Assembly (NCBI GenBank): GCA_035299085.1
Contig: DATGXG010000024.1
Location: 62,001 to 126,000 of the forward strand
Length of the DNA stretch: 64,000 bases
Direction of reading: 5' to 3'
Source: Bacteroidales bacterium
Lineage (GTDB): Bacteria; Bacteroidota; Bacteroidia; Bacteroidales; UBA10428
Both the position numbers and the translations under genes were made by a program. The notes beneath the pieces were generated by a model. It saw only the letters and a program-made list of their open reading frames with translations, had not been told where the DNA came from and searched no databases. Every line of letters begins with the position of its first letter. The first letter of the stretch is position 1. Positions 9,204 to 19,100 of this stretch are shown one piece after another.

Positions 9204-9611
9204 ATGAAAAAGTTTAATAAATCAGTATTGGTGGTTCTGCCGCTGATCCTTGTTGCCTTATTGGCTGCAGCATTCATTTCTCCTTCGTCTCACACTTCCG
9301 GAAAAGCATCCATAACGGTAGTTGCTAAATCGGATACCTTGCCGGCCGACATTAACGCATTTGTACAGAACTCCTGTACCGCCTGCCATGCCGATGGTGG
9401 TAAAGCTCTGGCCATGTCTAAACTGAATTTCTCGGAATGGAACAGTTACGATCATGACAAAAAGGTAAAAAAAGCAGGAGCCATGGCCAAAATTCTCGAA
9501 AAAGGCTCCATGCCTCCGAAATCCTTTCTTAAATCCCATCCTGAAGCAGCACCCACGCAAGCACAGGTTGATTTGGTGAAGAACTGGTCGAAGGAACTTT
9601 CGAAGGAGTAA
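9204..9611 (+). CDS. Small exported mono-haem c-type cytochrome-like protein
   Basis: 135 aa. An N-terminal membrane or signal segment (about residues 8-26, V-L-V-V-L-P-L-I-L-V-A-L-L-A-A-A) is followed by one C-x-x-C-H haem-c attachment site (C-T-A-C-H, about residues 56-60) and a later M-P-P-K-S-F motif (about 104) whose Met could be the second axial ligand. This is the pattern of the haem-binding domain family (Haem_bd) in Bacteroidota. It likely works in the periplasm as a small electron carrier or haem sensor. It stands alone on the plus strand, with no other redox gene beside it, so its partner is unknown. Confidence 0.85.
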   Translation: MKKFNKSVLVVLPLILVALLAAAFISPSSHTSGKASITVVAKSDTLPADINAFVQNSCTACHADGGKALAMSKLNFSEWNSYDHDKKVKKAGAMAKILEKGSMPPKSFLKSHPEAAPTQAQVDLVKNWSKELSKE

Positions 9612-9623
9612 TTGTATTCGGAA

Positions 9624-9727
9624 AAAGCCGTCATTGTAACGTCCTGCCTGTTCGGGCAGATTGCTTCGTCGCAATTAATATTTACTATAATCATTAATTA
9701 TCAGGCTCCTCGCAATGACGGGGCTTT
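9624..9727. repeat. Palindromic REP/MITE-like element, about 104 bp
   Basis: Imperfect terminal inverted repeats AAAGCCGTCATTG (9624-9636) and CAATGACGGGGCTTT (9713-9727) enclose smaller hairpins (CTGCC/GGGCAG near 9644-9659 and ATTGC/GCAAT near 9660-9675). The core GTCATTG...CAATGAC is typical of short non-coding palindromic elements in Bacteroidota. The right end coincides with the stop codon of the converging permease gene, so it fills the space between two converging genes and may also terminate both. Confidence 0.6.
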
Positions 9728-12161
9728 ACTCCGTCTTCACCGAATCCGCCGGATCTGCCGATGCCGCCCTGTACGATTGAATAGCAACTGTTAGCAGGCC
9801 TAATATTAGTACGCCTGCACCCACGGCAATAAAATGAAGAATACCAGGTGGCTGTTTATACACAAAACTTTTTAGCCATAAATGAATGCCCACGATGGAC
9901 ACCGGAATGGCTATCATAATCGCAATTATTACAAGCCATGTGAATTCACGTGAAAGGATCAGGATGATATTGCTCCCCGAAGCGCCCATTACTTTCCGGA
10001 TGCCGATTTCCTTTGACCGTTGTTCCACTACATATGAAGCAAGAGCGAAAAGACCCAGGCATGCTATAACTACAGCAATTATCGCAAATGAGGATATAAT
10101 GCGTCCGGTGCGGTTTTCCGATTCATACATCTGTGCATAGTCTTTATCAAGGAAAGTATAATCCAGGGGATAACCCGGATTAATTTGCTGCCATGCCCTT
10201 TCAATCTTTTTAACCGCATGATTCGTTTTGGCAGGCTCAAACCGGAAAGCTACTTTTTCACCTGACCTGGCGAGCGACATTCCAAGCGATCCAATATTTT
10301 CATGGAGCGATTCCCAGTTAAAATCGGCTACAACACCTATAATATGCATGGTTCTGATCAGGTCTTCGCTCATTGTCGAATCAAATGCTCCCTCATATAC
10401 CTGGATTTCCTGTCCAACCGGATTATCAAAATCAAATCGACGGGCGGCCCTTTCATTCAGAATTATTGCTGCGGAATCGCCGGGTATGCCGGCCGAAAAA
10501 TCCCTGCCTGAAATAATTTTCATCCCCATGGTTTTGATATAGTCTTTATCCACTGCCCATATCTGCATATTCACTGAAGCCCCTGGTGTGCGGTTGCCTT
10601 TTTTCCAGAAAGTGTTATTATTCCGCAATGAATTGGCAACCGGGAAAAAGCCTGAAACCGTTCCGGCTAAAAAGGTTTTATCTTTCAATACTTCATTTTT
10701 GAATTGAATTGCATTTTCTGCAGGCATTCCTGCGACATCAATTGTAATTACTTGTTCCTTCAGGTATCCTGGCTTAAAATTCCTGATGTAATTCATCTGC
10801 CTGTAAACCGTAATGGTTCCGATGATGAGAATAGTCGAGACGGTGAACTGGAAAACGACAAGAAAACTTCTTACCTTTCTTCCCCTGTTACCTTTTGAGA
10901 TCTTACCTGAAAGCATGGCAACCGGTTTAAACGAGGAAAGCACTAAAGCAGGGTAAACTCCGGACATGCAACCAATCAGAACACCGCCTGATAATATCGT
11001 AATCCAGAACTGGGTATTTGAATATGGCAATTCGAGTGATTTTCCTGAAAGCAAATTAAAATAAGGGGTAAGTGATTGGGCCAATAAAACGCCTATAATC
11101 ACGGCAATGAGCGTAACTATTACAGATTCAGCCAGGAATTGCAAAACAAGATATCTCTTTTCAGAACCCATTATCCTTCTTATGCCCACTTCCCTTGTTC
11201 TTTCGGATGAAATTACCGTAGACAGATTCACAAAATTGATTACAGCTAACAGCATAATTAAGACTACAGCAGCAGAGAATATATATATATACCGGATGTC
11301 GCCATTGGCTTCAAATTCCGCTTCTATATCAGAGTGTAAGTGTATTTGAAGAAGTGGTTGCAACACTTCCTCAACGAAGGTTCCTTCTTTGAATAACTGA
11401 TCGATGGTTTTACCCATAAATGCAATCGCCTGCGGTTCGGAATACCTGTAATACAATTCATTTATCTTCTTTTGTAACCCTGCTGTATCAACATCCTTTT
11501 TTAACAGTATGTATGTAATATATGTATTGCTCAGCCATTCATCAGTTTTGCTTTCATCCAGTCCTGACATAGCCAGCATCATATCAAAATGGAAATGAGA
11601 AGCCGAAGGAATATCCCTGTAAACACCTTTGACAATGTAAGGCTGTTCTCCGTTTATGATGAGCTCTTCCCCCATCGGATCCTTGTCTGAAAAATACTTT
11701 TTGGCTGCAGATTCGCTAAGAAATAATGCGTTCGGATCGCTTAGTGCGGCCGAATTTCCGTTTATAAGATCTATCGAAAAAATATTGAATATATCCGGAT
11801 CGGCATATATTCCTTTAAACTCCTTGTAATGCTTTTGACCGCTTTTTACAAGGAACATCCCCCAGGGTCTGAACCGTCCGGCTTCTTCAATACCGGGTAT
11901 TTCATTGCGTAAAACCTCAGCTATTGGCGGTGGACTTCCTGTATAAAATGCTTCGGTTCCGCCGAATTTCACAAAGCTTATTACCCTGTAAATCCGGTCG
12001 GCTTTTGAATTAAACGTATCATATCTCAGTTCATTCAGGATGTAAACGGAAATAAGAATTGCGCAGGAAATACCGATTGACAGGCCTGTTATACTTATGA
12101 ATGTGAAAAACTTATGCTTCCGAAGATTTCTTAAAGCAACAAGAATATAATTCCGGATCAT
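9726..12161 (-). CDS. MacB/FtsX-type ABC transporter permease, 8-helix form
   Basis: 811 aa. The N-terminal sequence M-I-R-N-Y-I-L-V-A-L-R-N-L-R-K-H-K-F is the hallmark of the large Bacteroidota permeases with two MacB_PCD/FtsX halves. A first membrane helix (about residues 20-42) precedes a periplasmic domain (about 45-280), three helices (about 290-410) with the motif E-R-T-R-E-V-G-I-R-R-I-M-G-S-E, another helix (about 430-450), a second periplasmic domain, and three final helices with R-S-K-E-I-G-I-R-K-V-M-G-A. Proteins of this kind do mechanotransmission in peptide or lipoprotein export or stress response and need a separate ATPase, which is not in the window. A close paralogue lies at 13603-16041. 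Confidence 0.92.
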   Translation of the reverse strand: MIRNYILVALRNLRKHKFFTFISITGLSIGISCAILISVYILNELRYDTFNSKADRIYRVISFVKFGGTEAFYTGSPPPIAEVLRNEIPGIEEAGRFRPWGMFLVKSGQKHYKEFKGIYADPDIFNIFSIDLINGNSAALSDPNALFLSESAAKKYFSDKDPMGEELIINGEQPYIVKGVYRDIPSASHFHFDMMLAMSGLDESKTDEWLSNTYITYILLKKDVDTAGLQKKINELYYRYSEPQAIAFMGKTIDQLFKEGTFVEEVLQPLLQIHLHSDIEAEFEANGDIRYIYIFSAAVVLIMLLAVINFVNLSTVISSERTREVGIRRIMGSEKRYLVLQFLAESVIVTLIAVIIGVLLAQSLTPYFNLLSGKSLELPYSNTQFWITILSGGVLIGCMSGVYPALVLSSFKPVAMLSGKISKGNRGRKVRSFLVVFQFTVSTILIIGTITVYRQMNYIRNFKPGYLKEQVITIDVAGMPAENAIQFKNEVLKDKTFLAGTVSGFFPVANSLRNNNTFWKKGNRTPGASVNMQIWAVDKDYIKTMGMKIISGRDFSAGIPGDSAAIILNERAARRFDFDNPVGQEIQVYEGAFDSTMSEDLIRTMHIIGVVADFNWESLHENIGSLGMSLARSGEKVAFRFEPAKTNHAVKKIERAWQQINPGYPLDYTFLDKDYAQMYESENRTGRIISSFAIIAVVIACLGLFALASYVVEQRSKEIGIRKVMGASGSNIILILSREFTWLVIIAIMIAIPVSIVGIHLWLKSFVYKQPPGILHFIAVGAGVLILGLLTVAIQSYRAASADPADSVKTE

Positions 12162-12267
12162 TTCTGTGCCGTGTTTGGGTTAAACGGGTTAACAATGAAA
12201 CAGAAACGATCGGTGGGGAGAAACGTTCAAATCCGGATGCCGGATACCGGATGGTGACCCGACTGCT

Positions 12268-13509
12268 TTATTCCTTATGGTGGATTACACGCGACCAGGT
12301 AGGTTCAGTGTCATCATTTTCGTAAACGTAGATCGTTGTATTTATTGATTCATAAGTAGTATCACATATCTGGGTAACGGAATCACAATTCACAACATAA
12401 GCGTTTTCAAGAAAGATCCTGTAATCGATTTCTCCTGTTTGTGTTGAAGTAAATATCCTCGATTTCTCTTCGGAATTCCAATCCCCGTAAGTCCAGCCTG
12501 TGTTTTCCTGGAATGCCGGGAAAAACCAACTGGATCCGACAATCTTTACTTTTAAATTAGATCCCTCAGGCAATATGGCAGCCAGTGAAAATATTCCTTG
12601 AGTTGAAAAAGAAATTGTATTGGTTGTATCCAGCAGATTAAGTCCATTGGCCCCTGATGCAGGATATGTTATAAATGCAGTATATTCAAAATCGCTGTTT
12701 TCAATAAAATTCTGGATATAACTTTCGAAATCAGGAACAGCGGTATTCATCCCTAATGCTTCATAACGGTTTTCCAGGTTTGCCCTGATCACACCGGCAT
12801 CAATATTTCTGGCGTTGTTTATAAGTTGAGTTCCGATTGAACTGCTGTTAAGAATACCGTCCTCACGAATATCCGTGCTAATATTGGCTATCAGTTCAGA
12901 AAGATCCGAAACCGAAAGATATCCCTGGAGAATCACAGAAATGGCAAGTAAAATAGCATTATCTTCGCCTTCTTTGGTAATATCCAGTGACTCAGAGGAA
13001 GACATGTCCGGTTTTTCTATTTCAAAGATTTTCAATATCTCTGATTGTGCTTGTTTCTTAGCTTCATTAAACGTTTTGCCATTATGGATTAAATAAAGAA
13101 CACGACTTCGTTCCAGGTGTGATAAAATATTAATGTTTAAACTGGTTCTGTCTGTTAAATCAGAAAGTGCAAAGAGGGTTAGCTGAGAAGACGAATTCTC
13201 ATTCGTCACTTCATTGTAATAATATCCATCGGCTTTTACTTCCACAAAAGGAGAAGCCAGATCAATGTTATATACTTCAAAAGTACCTTTATTATCAAGT
13301 ATCTGGGCGTTGAAAGTTCTGCCGGTGGCACTGAAATCACCGGATAATTCGGAAAGGATTAATGCAGTTCCATTCAGATAAGGACCCTTTTGAACAAAAC
13401 CGTTCAATTTATCCAGGGTAAGTTCTTTATCATTACTTTTTTCAGGTTCGCAGGAAAGCAACACAATAGCCATTAACAAAAGAACGTAAGATTTCATGGT
13501 GGTTTTCAA
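12268..13509 (-). CDS. Uncharacterised lipoprotein between two permease genes
   Basis: 413 aa with a lipoprotein signal ending L-L-S-C (about residue 20). The N-terminal half has the pattern F-V-Q-K-G-P-Y-L-N-G-T-A-L, then G-T-F-E-V-Y and a V-K-A-D-G-Y-Y-Y-N-E-V motif, followed by L-N-I-N-I-L-S-H-L and A-K-K-Q-A-Q-S-E-I. I have seen this arrangement in unnamed bacterial lipoproteins but know no function. The C-terminal quarter (from about 280) looks like a separate beta-rich domain with aromatic residues (S-S-W-F-F-P-A-F, W-T-Y-G-D-W). It lies between two large permease genes on the same strand, 93-106 nt from each, so it may belong to the same transcript and act as an accessory of the exporter; this is inference. 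Confidence 0.8.
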   Translation of the reverse strand: MKTTMKSYVLLLMAIVLLSCEPEKSNDKELTLDKLNGFVQKGPYLNGTALILSELSGDFSATGRTFNAQILDNKGTFEVYNIDLASPFVEVKADGYYYNEVTNENSSSQLTLFALSDLTDRTSLNINILSHLERSRVLYLIHNGKTFNEAKKQAQSEILKIFEIEKPDMSSSESLDITKEGEDNAILLAISVILQGYLSVSDLSELIANISTDIREDGILNSSSIGTQLINNARNIDAGVIRANLENRYEALGMNTAVPDFESYIQNFIENSDFEYTAFITYPASGANGLNLLDTTNTISFSTQGIFSLAAILPEGSNLKVKIVGSSWFFPAFQENTGWTYGDWNSEEKSRIFTSTQTGEIDYRIFLENAYVVNCDSVTQICDTTYESINTTIYVYENDDTEPTWSRVIHHKE

Positions 13510-13602
13510 TTTATTGTTTTGGTACTGAAATATACGAATTATTTGTCCACCGGGTTATAACAAGGCACCGCTTTGCCAAAAAATCATCTGCTCATAAGAA
13601 TA

Positions 13603-16041
13603 TTATTCGGATTTCAAAGATTCCACCGGATTTGCTGCCGCGGCACGAAATGATTGAAAAGCAACAGTGAGCCATGATATCAGCAATACACCCAATCCGA
13701 CCGCTATGAAATGCAGCACTCCGGGGTGTTGCTTATAGACAAAGCCCCGAAGCCACAGGTTAATGCCATAGACAGCAACCGGCAATGAGATAAGAAACGC
13801 TATCAGCACCAGCACGGTGAATTCCTTTGAAAAAATGAAGATGATATTCCTTTCTGAAGCACCCATGACTTTCCTGATTCCTATCTCCTTTGATCGCTGC
13901 TCTGTAATAAACGCAGCCAGTGCAAAAAGTCCGAGACAGGCAATAAGTACCGCCAGTATGGCAAAAGAAGTGACTATCCGTCCGGTCCGGGTCTCCGCAT
14001 CGTACATCCTGGCAAAATCCCTGTCGAGGAAGGTATAATCAAACGGGTAATCCGGATTTATGTTTTTCCATTTTTCTTCCACAAGGCTCAATGCATGCTT
14101 TGTATCTTCCGGTTTAAACCTGAACATAACCTTATCGCTTGAATGCCCGAGATACATGGCCAGTGAACCAATACTGTTATGAAGAGATTCCCAGTTAAAG
14201 TTTTTGACAATCCCGATAATATGGAATGTTTTTACATCCGCTTCATTTATTCGATTATCAACAGTACCGTTAAATACCTGGATTTCTTCGCCCAACGGAT
14301 TCTTAAAACCAAATAGCTCTGCGGCTCTCTCATTCAGGATGATAGCTGAAGAATCGCTCGGAAACTCCTTTGAAAAATCTCTTCCCGAAACGATTTGCAT
14401 CCCAAGGGTCCTGATATAATCATGATCAATTTGCCATGATTGCATATTCACTGAAGATTCCGGTGAACGGTTTCCCTTTTTCCAATAGGTGGTATTATTC
14501 CGGTTTGAATTAGAAACAGGCAGGAATCCCGAAATGGTACCTGAAACAAACGACTGGTCGGCCAGCACCTCATCCCTGAATGTAGATGACTGGGTTTGAG
14601 AAATGCTACTGGCATCCACAATGATGACCTGTTCTTTTTCAAATCCCAGTTTGAAATGCTGAATGAAATTCATCTGGTTGTAGACGGTGATGGTACCCAG
14701 TATTAAAATGGTAGAAATGGTGAACTGAAAAATGACAAGACCGCTTCGTATTAGTCCGTTCCGGCTGCCGGCAGAAAGCTTTCCGGATAACATGGTAATG
14801 GGTTTGAAAGCCGAAAGCACCATGGCGGGATAAAGTCCGGCAATGGAGCCTATCACGAGGCCTGCAACAATAACCAATAACCAGAAAAGAGGATTCAGAT
14901 CCGGTATTGAAAGTGATTTTCCTGAAAGGGAGTTGAAATAGGGCATCAGCAGATTAGCCAAAATAACACCAATAATAACGGCAACCAGGGTAACCAGGAT
15001 GGATTCGGCCAAAAATTGGAAAATCAAAAATTTCTTTTCGGATCCCATTACTTTTCGTATGCCAACTTCCCTTGCCCTGTCGGCGGAGCGTGCGGTTGAA
15101 AGATTCACGAAATTGATAATGGCCAACAGGAGAATGAATATCACAACCGCTGAGAATATGTAAATATACCGGATATCGCCGTTCGCTTCAAACTCTACAA
15201 GTGCGTCCGAACGCAGGTGTATGTCGAGCAGGCGCTGTGGGATTTCTTCTACGATAGTTCCCTGTTTAAACAGCTCGTCAATAGTTTTGCCGGTAAAAGC
15301 AAGTGCCTGGGGACCGGCATATTTATAGAAAAGGTCATTGATTTTTTTCGGAACAGCCTTTGGATCGGCGCCGGGTTTCAGAAGATAATAAGTCTGGAAA
15401 TTATTGCTGAGCCATTCCCCGTTCTTACTCTCATCAAGGCCGCTCATGGCAAGCATCATGCTGAAGTGAAAATGCGAATTCCGGGGAATATCCTTGTAAA
15501 TGCCGGTGATTGTATAAAGCATATTGCCATTCAGCACAAGGGTTTTATTCATAGGATCTTCCTTTCCGAAATACTTTTTTGCCGCGGATTCACTGATCAC
15601 CATTGTATTAGGCTCCTGCAGAACAGTGGCGAGGTTACCTTTAACGAGGGGTATTGAAAAAATATTGAACACATTGGGATCGGACCACACCGCCTCAAAT
15701 TCCTTGAAGCTTTCCTTATCTTTTTTTACAAGGAACATTCCCCATGACCTGAAACGGGTTGCATCTTCAATCTCCGGGACTTCTTCACGGATGACAAGTC
15801 CGAGTGGCGCAGGGCATACTGCATAATGCGCATCATTTCCCCCGAAGTTAATGTGACTGATCAGCCTGTAGATCCGGTCGGCTTTGGTGTTATACTTATC
15901 ATAACCGAGTTCGTCGATTACGAATATGGATATCAGGAGTGCACAGGCAATTCCTATAGAAAGTCCTGTGATATTGATTATGCTGAAGAATTTGTGTTTC
16001 CTGAGGTTTCTCAGCGCGATTAAGAAGTAGTTACGGATCAT
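13603..16041 (-). CDS. MacB/FtsX-type ABC transporter permease, paralogue of the 9726-12161 product
   Basis: 812 aa and collinear along its whole length with the 811-aa permease downstream (same start M-I-R-N-Y-F-L-I-A-L-R-N-L-R-K-H-K-F, same R-A-R-E-V-G-I-R-K-V-M-G-S-E and R-S-K-E-I-G-I-R-K-V-M-G-A motifs, same end E-S-L-K-S-E against D-S-V-K-T-E). Eight membrane helices are expected, with two large periplasmic domains. The two genes are an old tandem duplication since the DNA has clearly diverged. Like its paralogue it lacks an ATPase partner nearby; it may share one coded elsewhere. Confidence 0.92.
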   Translation of the reverse strand: MIRNYFLIALRNLRKHKFFSIINITGLSIGIACALLISIFVIDELGYDKYNTKADRIYRLISHINFGGNDAHYAVCPAPLGLVIREEVPEIEDATRFRSWGMFLVKKDKESFKEFEAVWSDPNVFNIFSIPLVKGNLATVLQEPNTMVISESAAKKYFGKEDPMNKTLVLNGNMLYTITGIYKDIPRNSHFHFSMMLAMSGLDESKNGEWLSNNFQTYYLLKPGADPKAVPKKINDLFYKYAGPQALAFTGKTIDELFKQGTIVEEIPQRLLDIHLRSDALVEFEANGDIRYIYIFSAVVIFILLLAIINFVNLSTARSADRAREVGIRKVMGSEKKFLIFQFLAESILVTLVAVIIGVILANLLMPYFNSLSGKSLSIPDLNPLFWLLVIVAGLVIGSIAGLYPAMVLSAFKPITMLSGKLSAGSRNGLIRSGLVIFQFTISTILILGTITVYNQMNFIQHFKLGFEKEQVIIVDASSISQTQSSTFRDEVLADQSFVSGTISGFLPVSNSNRNNTTYWKKGNRSPESSVNMQSWQIDHDYIRTLGMQIVSGRDFSKEFPSDSSAIILNERAAELFGFKNPLGEEIQVFNGTVDNRINEADVKTFHIIGIVKNFNWESLHNSIGSLAMYLGHSSDKVMFRFKPEDTKHALSLVEEKWKNINPDYPFDYTFLDRDFARMYDAETRTGRIVTSFAILAVLIACLGLFALAAFITEQRSKEIGIRKVMGASERNIIFIFSKEFTVLVLIAFLISLPVAVYGINLWLRGFVYKQHPGVLHFIAVGLGVLLISWLTVAFQSFRAAAANPVESLKSE

Positions 16042-16140
16042 CTTTAACCTTTTTGCAGTTATATACTATAGACGCTGCAAAAACGGTTTAGATGCATATC
16101 AGGAGAAGAAATATTAAGATTACGAAACCAAAAATACTGG

Positions 16141-19100
16141 CTACTCTGAAATTACAAACTTAATTCCTGTTTCTTTTTTGTTATTTTGAAATGTAATGTA
16201 ATACATACCTTTGCTCCAGTTCTGAACTATAATTTGTTGAAGACCCGGTGTCATCTTCTTACGAAAAATCGTTTTCCCTCCCGCTAATTCAACAATTGAA
16301 ATTATTCCTTCTTCTTTAATATTAATATTTATATTCTCCTTAACAGGATTCGGGAAAAGTTCCATAACAGGTTCTCTGAAAATGATATCCGTTGATACAG
16401 GGTTTAGTTCAATATTCAGATAAATATTCTGAGGCAGACTTTTACATAGTGTGCTCGTATTTGTCAGGATTAAACTGTAAAGACCTTGCATTTCAGGTAC
16501 CACATTTTGCAATATCAGGTTTTGACTTTCCGATATTAGGTTTCCAGGTCCTGTCCATTGATAGGATACTCCTTCAATAAGCGGGGTCGATAACACTACT
16601 GTATCTCCTGAATAAACCGGTTCGTTGTATGAAATTACGGGTATACCCGGTAGTTCATTGACAATTATTGAAACGGAATCTTTATTACTGTAACAGCCCG
16701 AATTATTATCTTTAAATCTCAGAAAATAGAATCCTGAATGGTTAACGGCTGCAGGTGCAATTACAGGATCAACTGCATTTGAATAAAATCCATCCGGTCC
16801 GTTCCAGATAAAACTTACACCTTCCGTGTTTTCTGTAAAAAGTGTTATGGAATCATTGACGCAATAATCCGATTCATTCAGGATCAAAGGATTAAGAGGC
16901 TCCATAAATATATTTGCTTCTGTAATTCCAGTGTTTGTGCAACCCGTCACTGTATCTTTCACTATAAGAGAATATGTGCCTTTATGAAATGAGCCTGCCT
17001 TTTCTATGACAGGATTTTGTTTATCGGAGATGAAATGATTTGGGCCGGTCCAATAAAAGCTAACTCGTTCCTGATCATTTGCAGTTAAAACAAGGTCGTT
17101 CCCCGGGCATAAAGGAGAATTTGAACTTATAACCGGGGAAAGCGGCAATTCATTTACGATTACATGTATTGAAGATACATCGGCTGAACATCCTGTTGAT
17201 ATGTCCGTAATTTCAACAATATAGTTTCCGGAATCCGACAGGTGTGCATTTTCTATCGAAATTCGGGGAGAAATAATTATAGAATCGTTGGGCAGTATCC
17301 ATTGGCAGATTCTGCTAACCGAAGAATCGGTGCCAAGTTGAATATTTTCACCTGAACAAACCTCGCATGAACCAACTATCACTGGTTTTTCAGGTAAAGA
17401 GTTTATGGTTATATCGCTGCCATTGTCGGCTCCTGCTATTTCAGGATCAGATGATACAACCCTTATCCTGTAACCATTCCCATCTGGAATATCATCCGGT
17501 ATGGTAATTTGTAGGGTATCTGATAACGAAGAAAATTTATTTCCCAATATTGTGGGCACAATAAAGCTGCCGGTGCTGTCTGATAATTGGGCCGTAAATA
17601 TATTACCGGTTTTGTATATACCTTCGGATACATATTTAACATAATCGGTTTGTCCCTTGCAAAACCTGGCGGGTGTTTCAATTTGGATGGAATACGTGAA
17701 ACTCTCCCCTGATATCCTGGTTATCCTGTTTTTACCCATTCCGTTAAAACATGTGAAATCTCCCCCGATTACTATTTTTCCGTCGGGTTGTAAAGCAGTG
17801 GCACAAACTTTCTGATTAGCTCCGGCACAAAGCGGATAATCCGGATCTGGATCACCGTCAGAAGTCAAAAATGCGATGTGGTTTCTTGGAATGTTTTCGT
17901 TTAAATATTCGAAATCTCCTCCGATTACTATTTTTCCGTTTGGTTTTATAAGTGTCGTGTACACAGGATTGTCAACGCCTTTGTTTCTGAATGTCCTGTC
18001 TGCAGTGCCGTCAGGATTTAACCTGACAAGATTTTTTATATTCAGATTGTCATAAGTGGAAAAAGAACCTCCCGCGATTATTTTATTATCTGCCTGGATT
18101 GAAATAGTATAAATAATACCATTGTTACAGTATGAAATAAAAGTATTATCCAACGAGCCGTCAGAATGCAACCGGGCTATTCCGTAAATCGAAAAAGTAT
18201 TGATCTTGCTGAAACCGCCTGCGATAATGATCTTACCGTCTTTCTGCAGTTTGATCGCTTTAACTCCGTTGTTTGTTTTAATGGCTGAAAAAGAAGTATC
18301 TATTGAACCATCAGTTTTTAATCGGAGAACATTGACAATGGTCGGGTTTGTAGCGGCAATAATAATTTTTCCGTCATCCTGAAGGGCCATCGCATTTATT
18401 GGTCCCGAGAACTGCGAACTAAAAGAATTATCCAATGACCCGTCTGAATTTAAGCGGGCTATCCCCGAGTTTAAGACACCATTAATGCTTTTGAATTCCC
18501 CTGCAATAAGTACCTTCCCGTCGTCCTGAACTGCAATATTGTACACACCGCCATCCGGGTGTATTTTGGCATCAAATGTTTCATCCAGTGAACCGTCAAT
18601 ATGTAACCTTGCTAAAAAGGTTCTTTTTGTGCCGTTGAATGAATCAAATAACCCGGCGATAATAATCTTCCCGTCTTTCTGAAGAGCAATATCCTTTACT
18701 TCCCAGCTTGCACCGGTGGATCCTATAAACTTGTAATCTAGTTCTCCATCTGATAATAAACGGATGATTGATGGTCTGAAAATATTTAATGTTGAACTCA
18801 TACTGCCTGCTGCTATGATCCTTCCATCCGGTAATATTGCACAGGTATAGAATTTATAAAAATATGAAGATTGATTTTGCTTTGCAAAACCACTATCTAA
18901 TGAGCCATCCGGATTTAAACGGGTAATGCTGTAATTCGTAATTGAATTATATGAAGTAAAGTCACCTCCGATAACAATCTTTCCGTCGGGTTGTATTCCT
19001 GTTGTGAAAACATTTCCTCCTGCGCCGTTTCCTGTAGATTTAAACGTCACATCAAGTGAGCCGTCCGTGTTTAACCGGGCTATGCGACTTACGTAAGATC

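Noticed and set aside
9258..9694. Overlapping minus-strand ORFs of 138 and 80 aa
   Set aside because: They are antisense to the haem-protein gene, which has a signal segment and a C-x-x-C-H motif; they show no domain.
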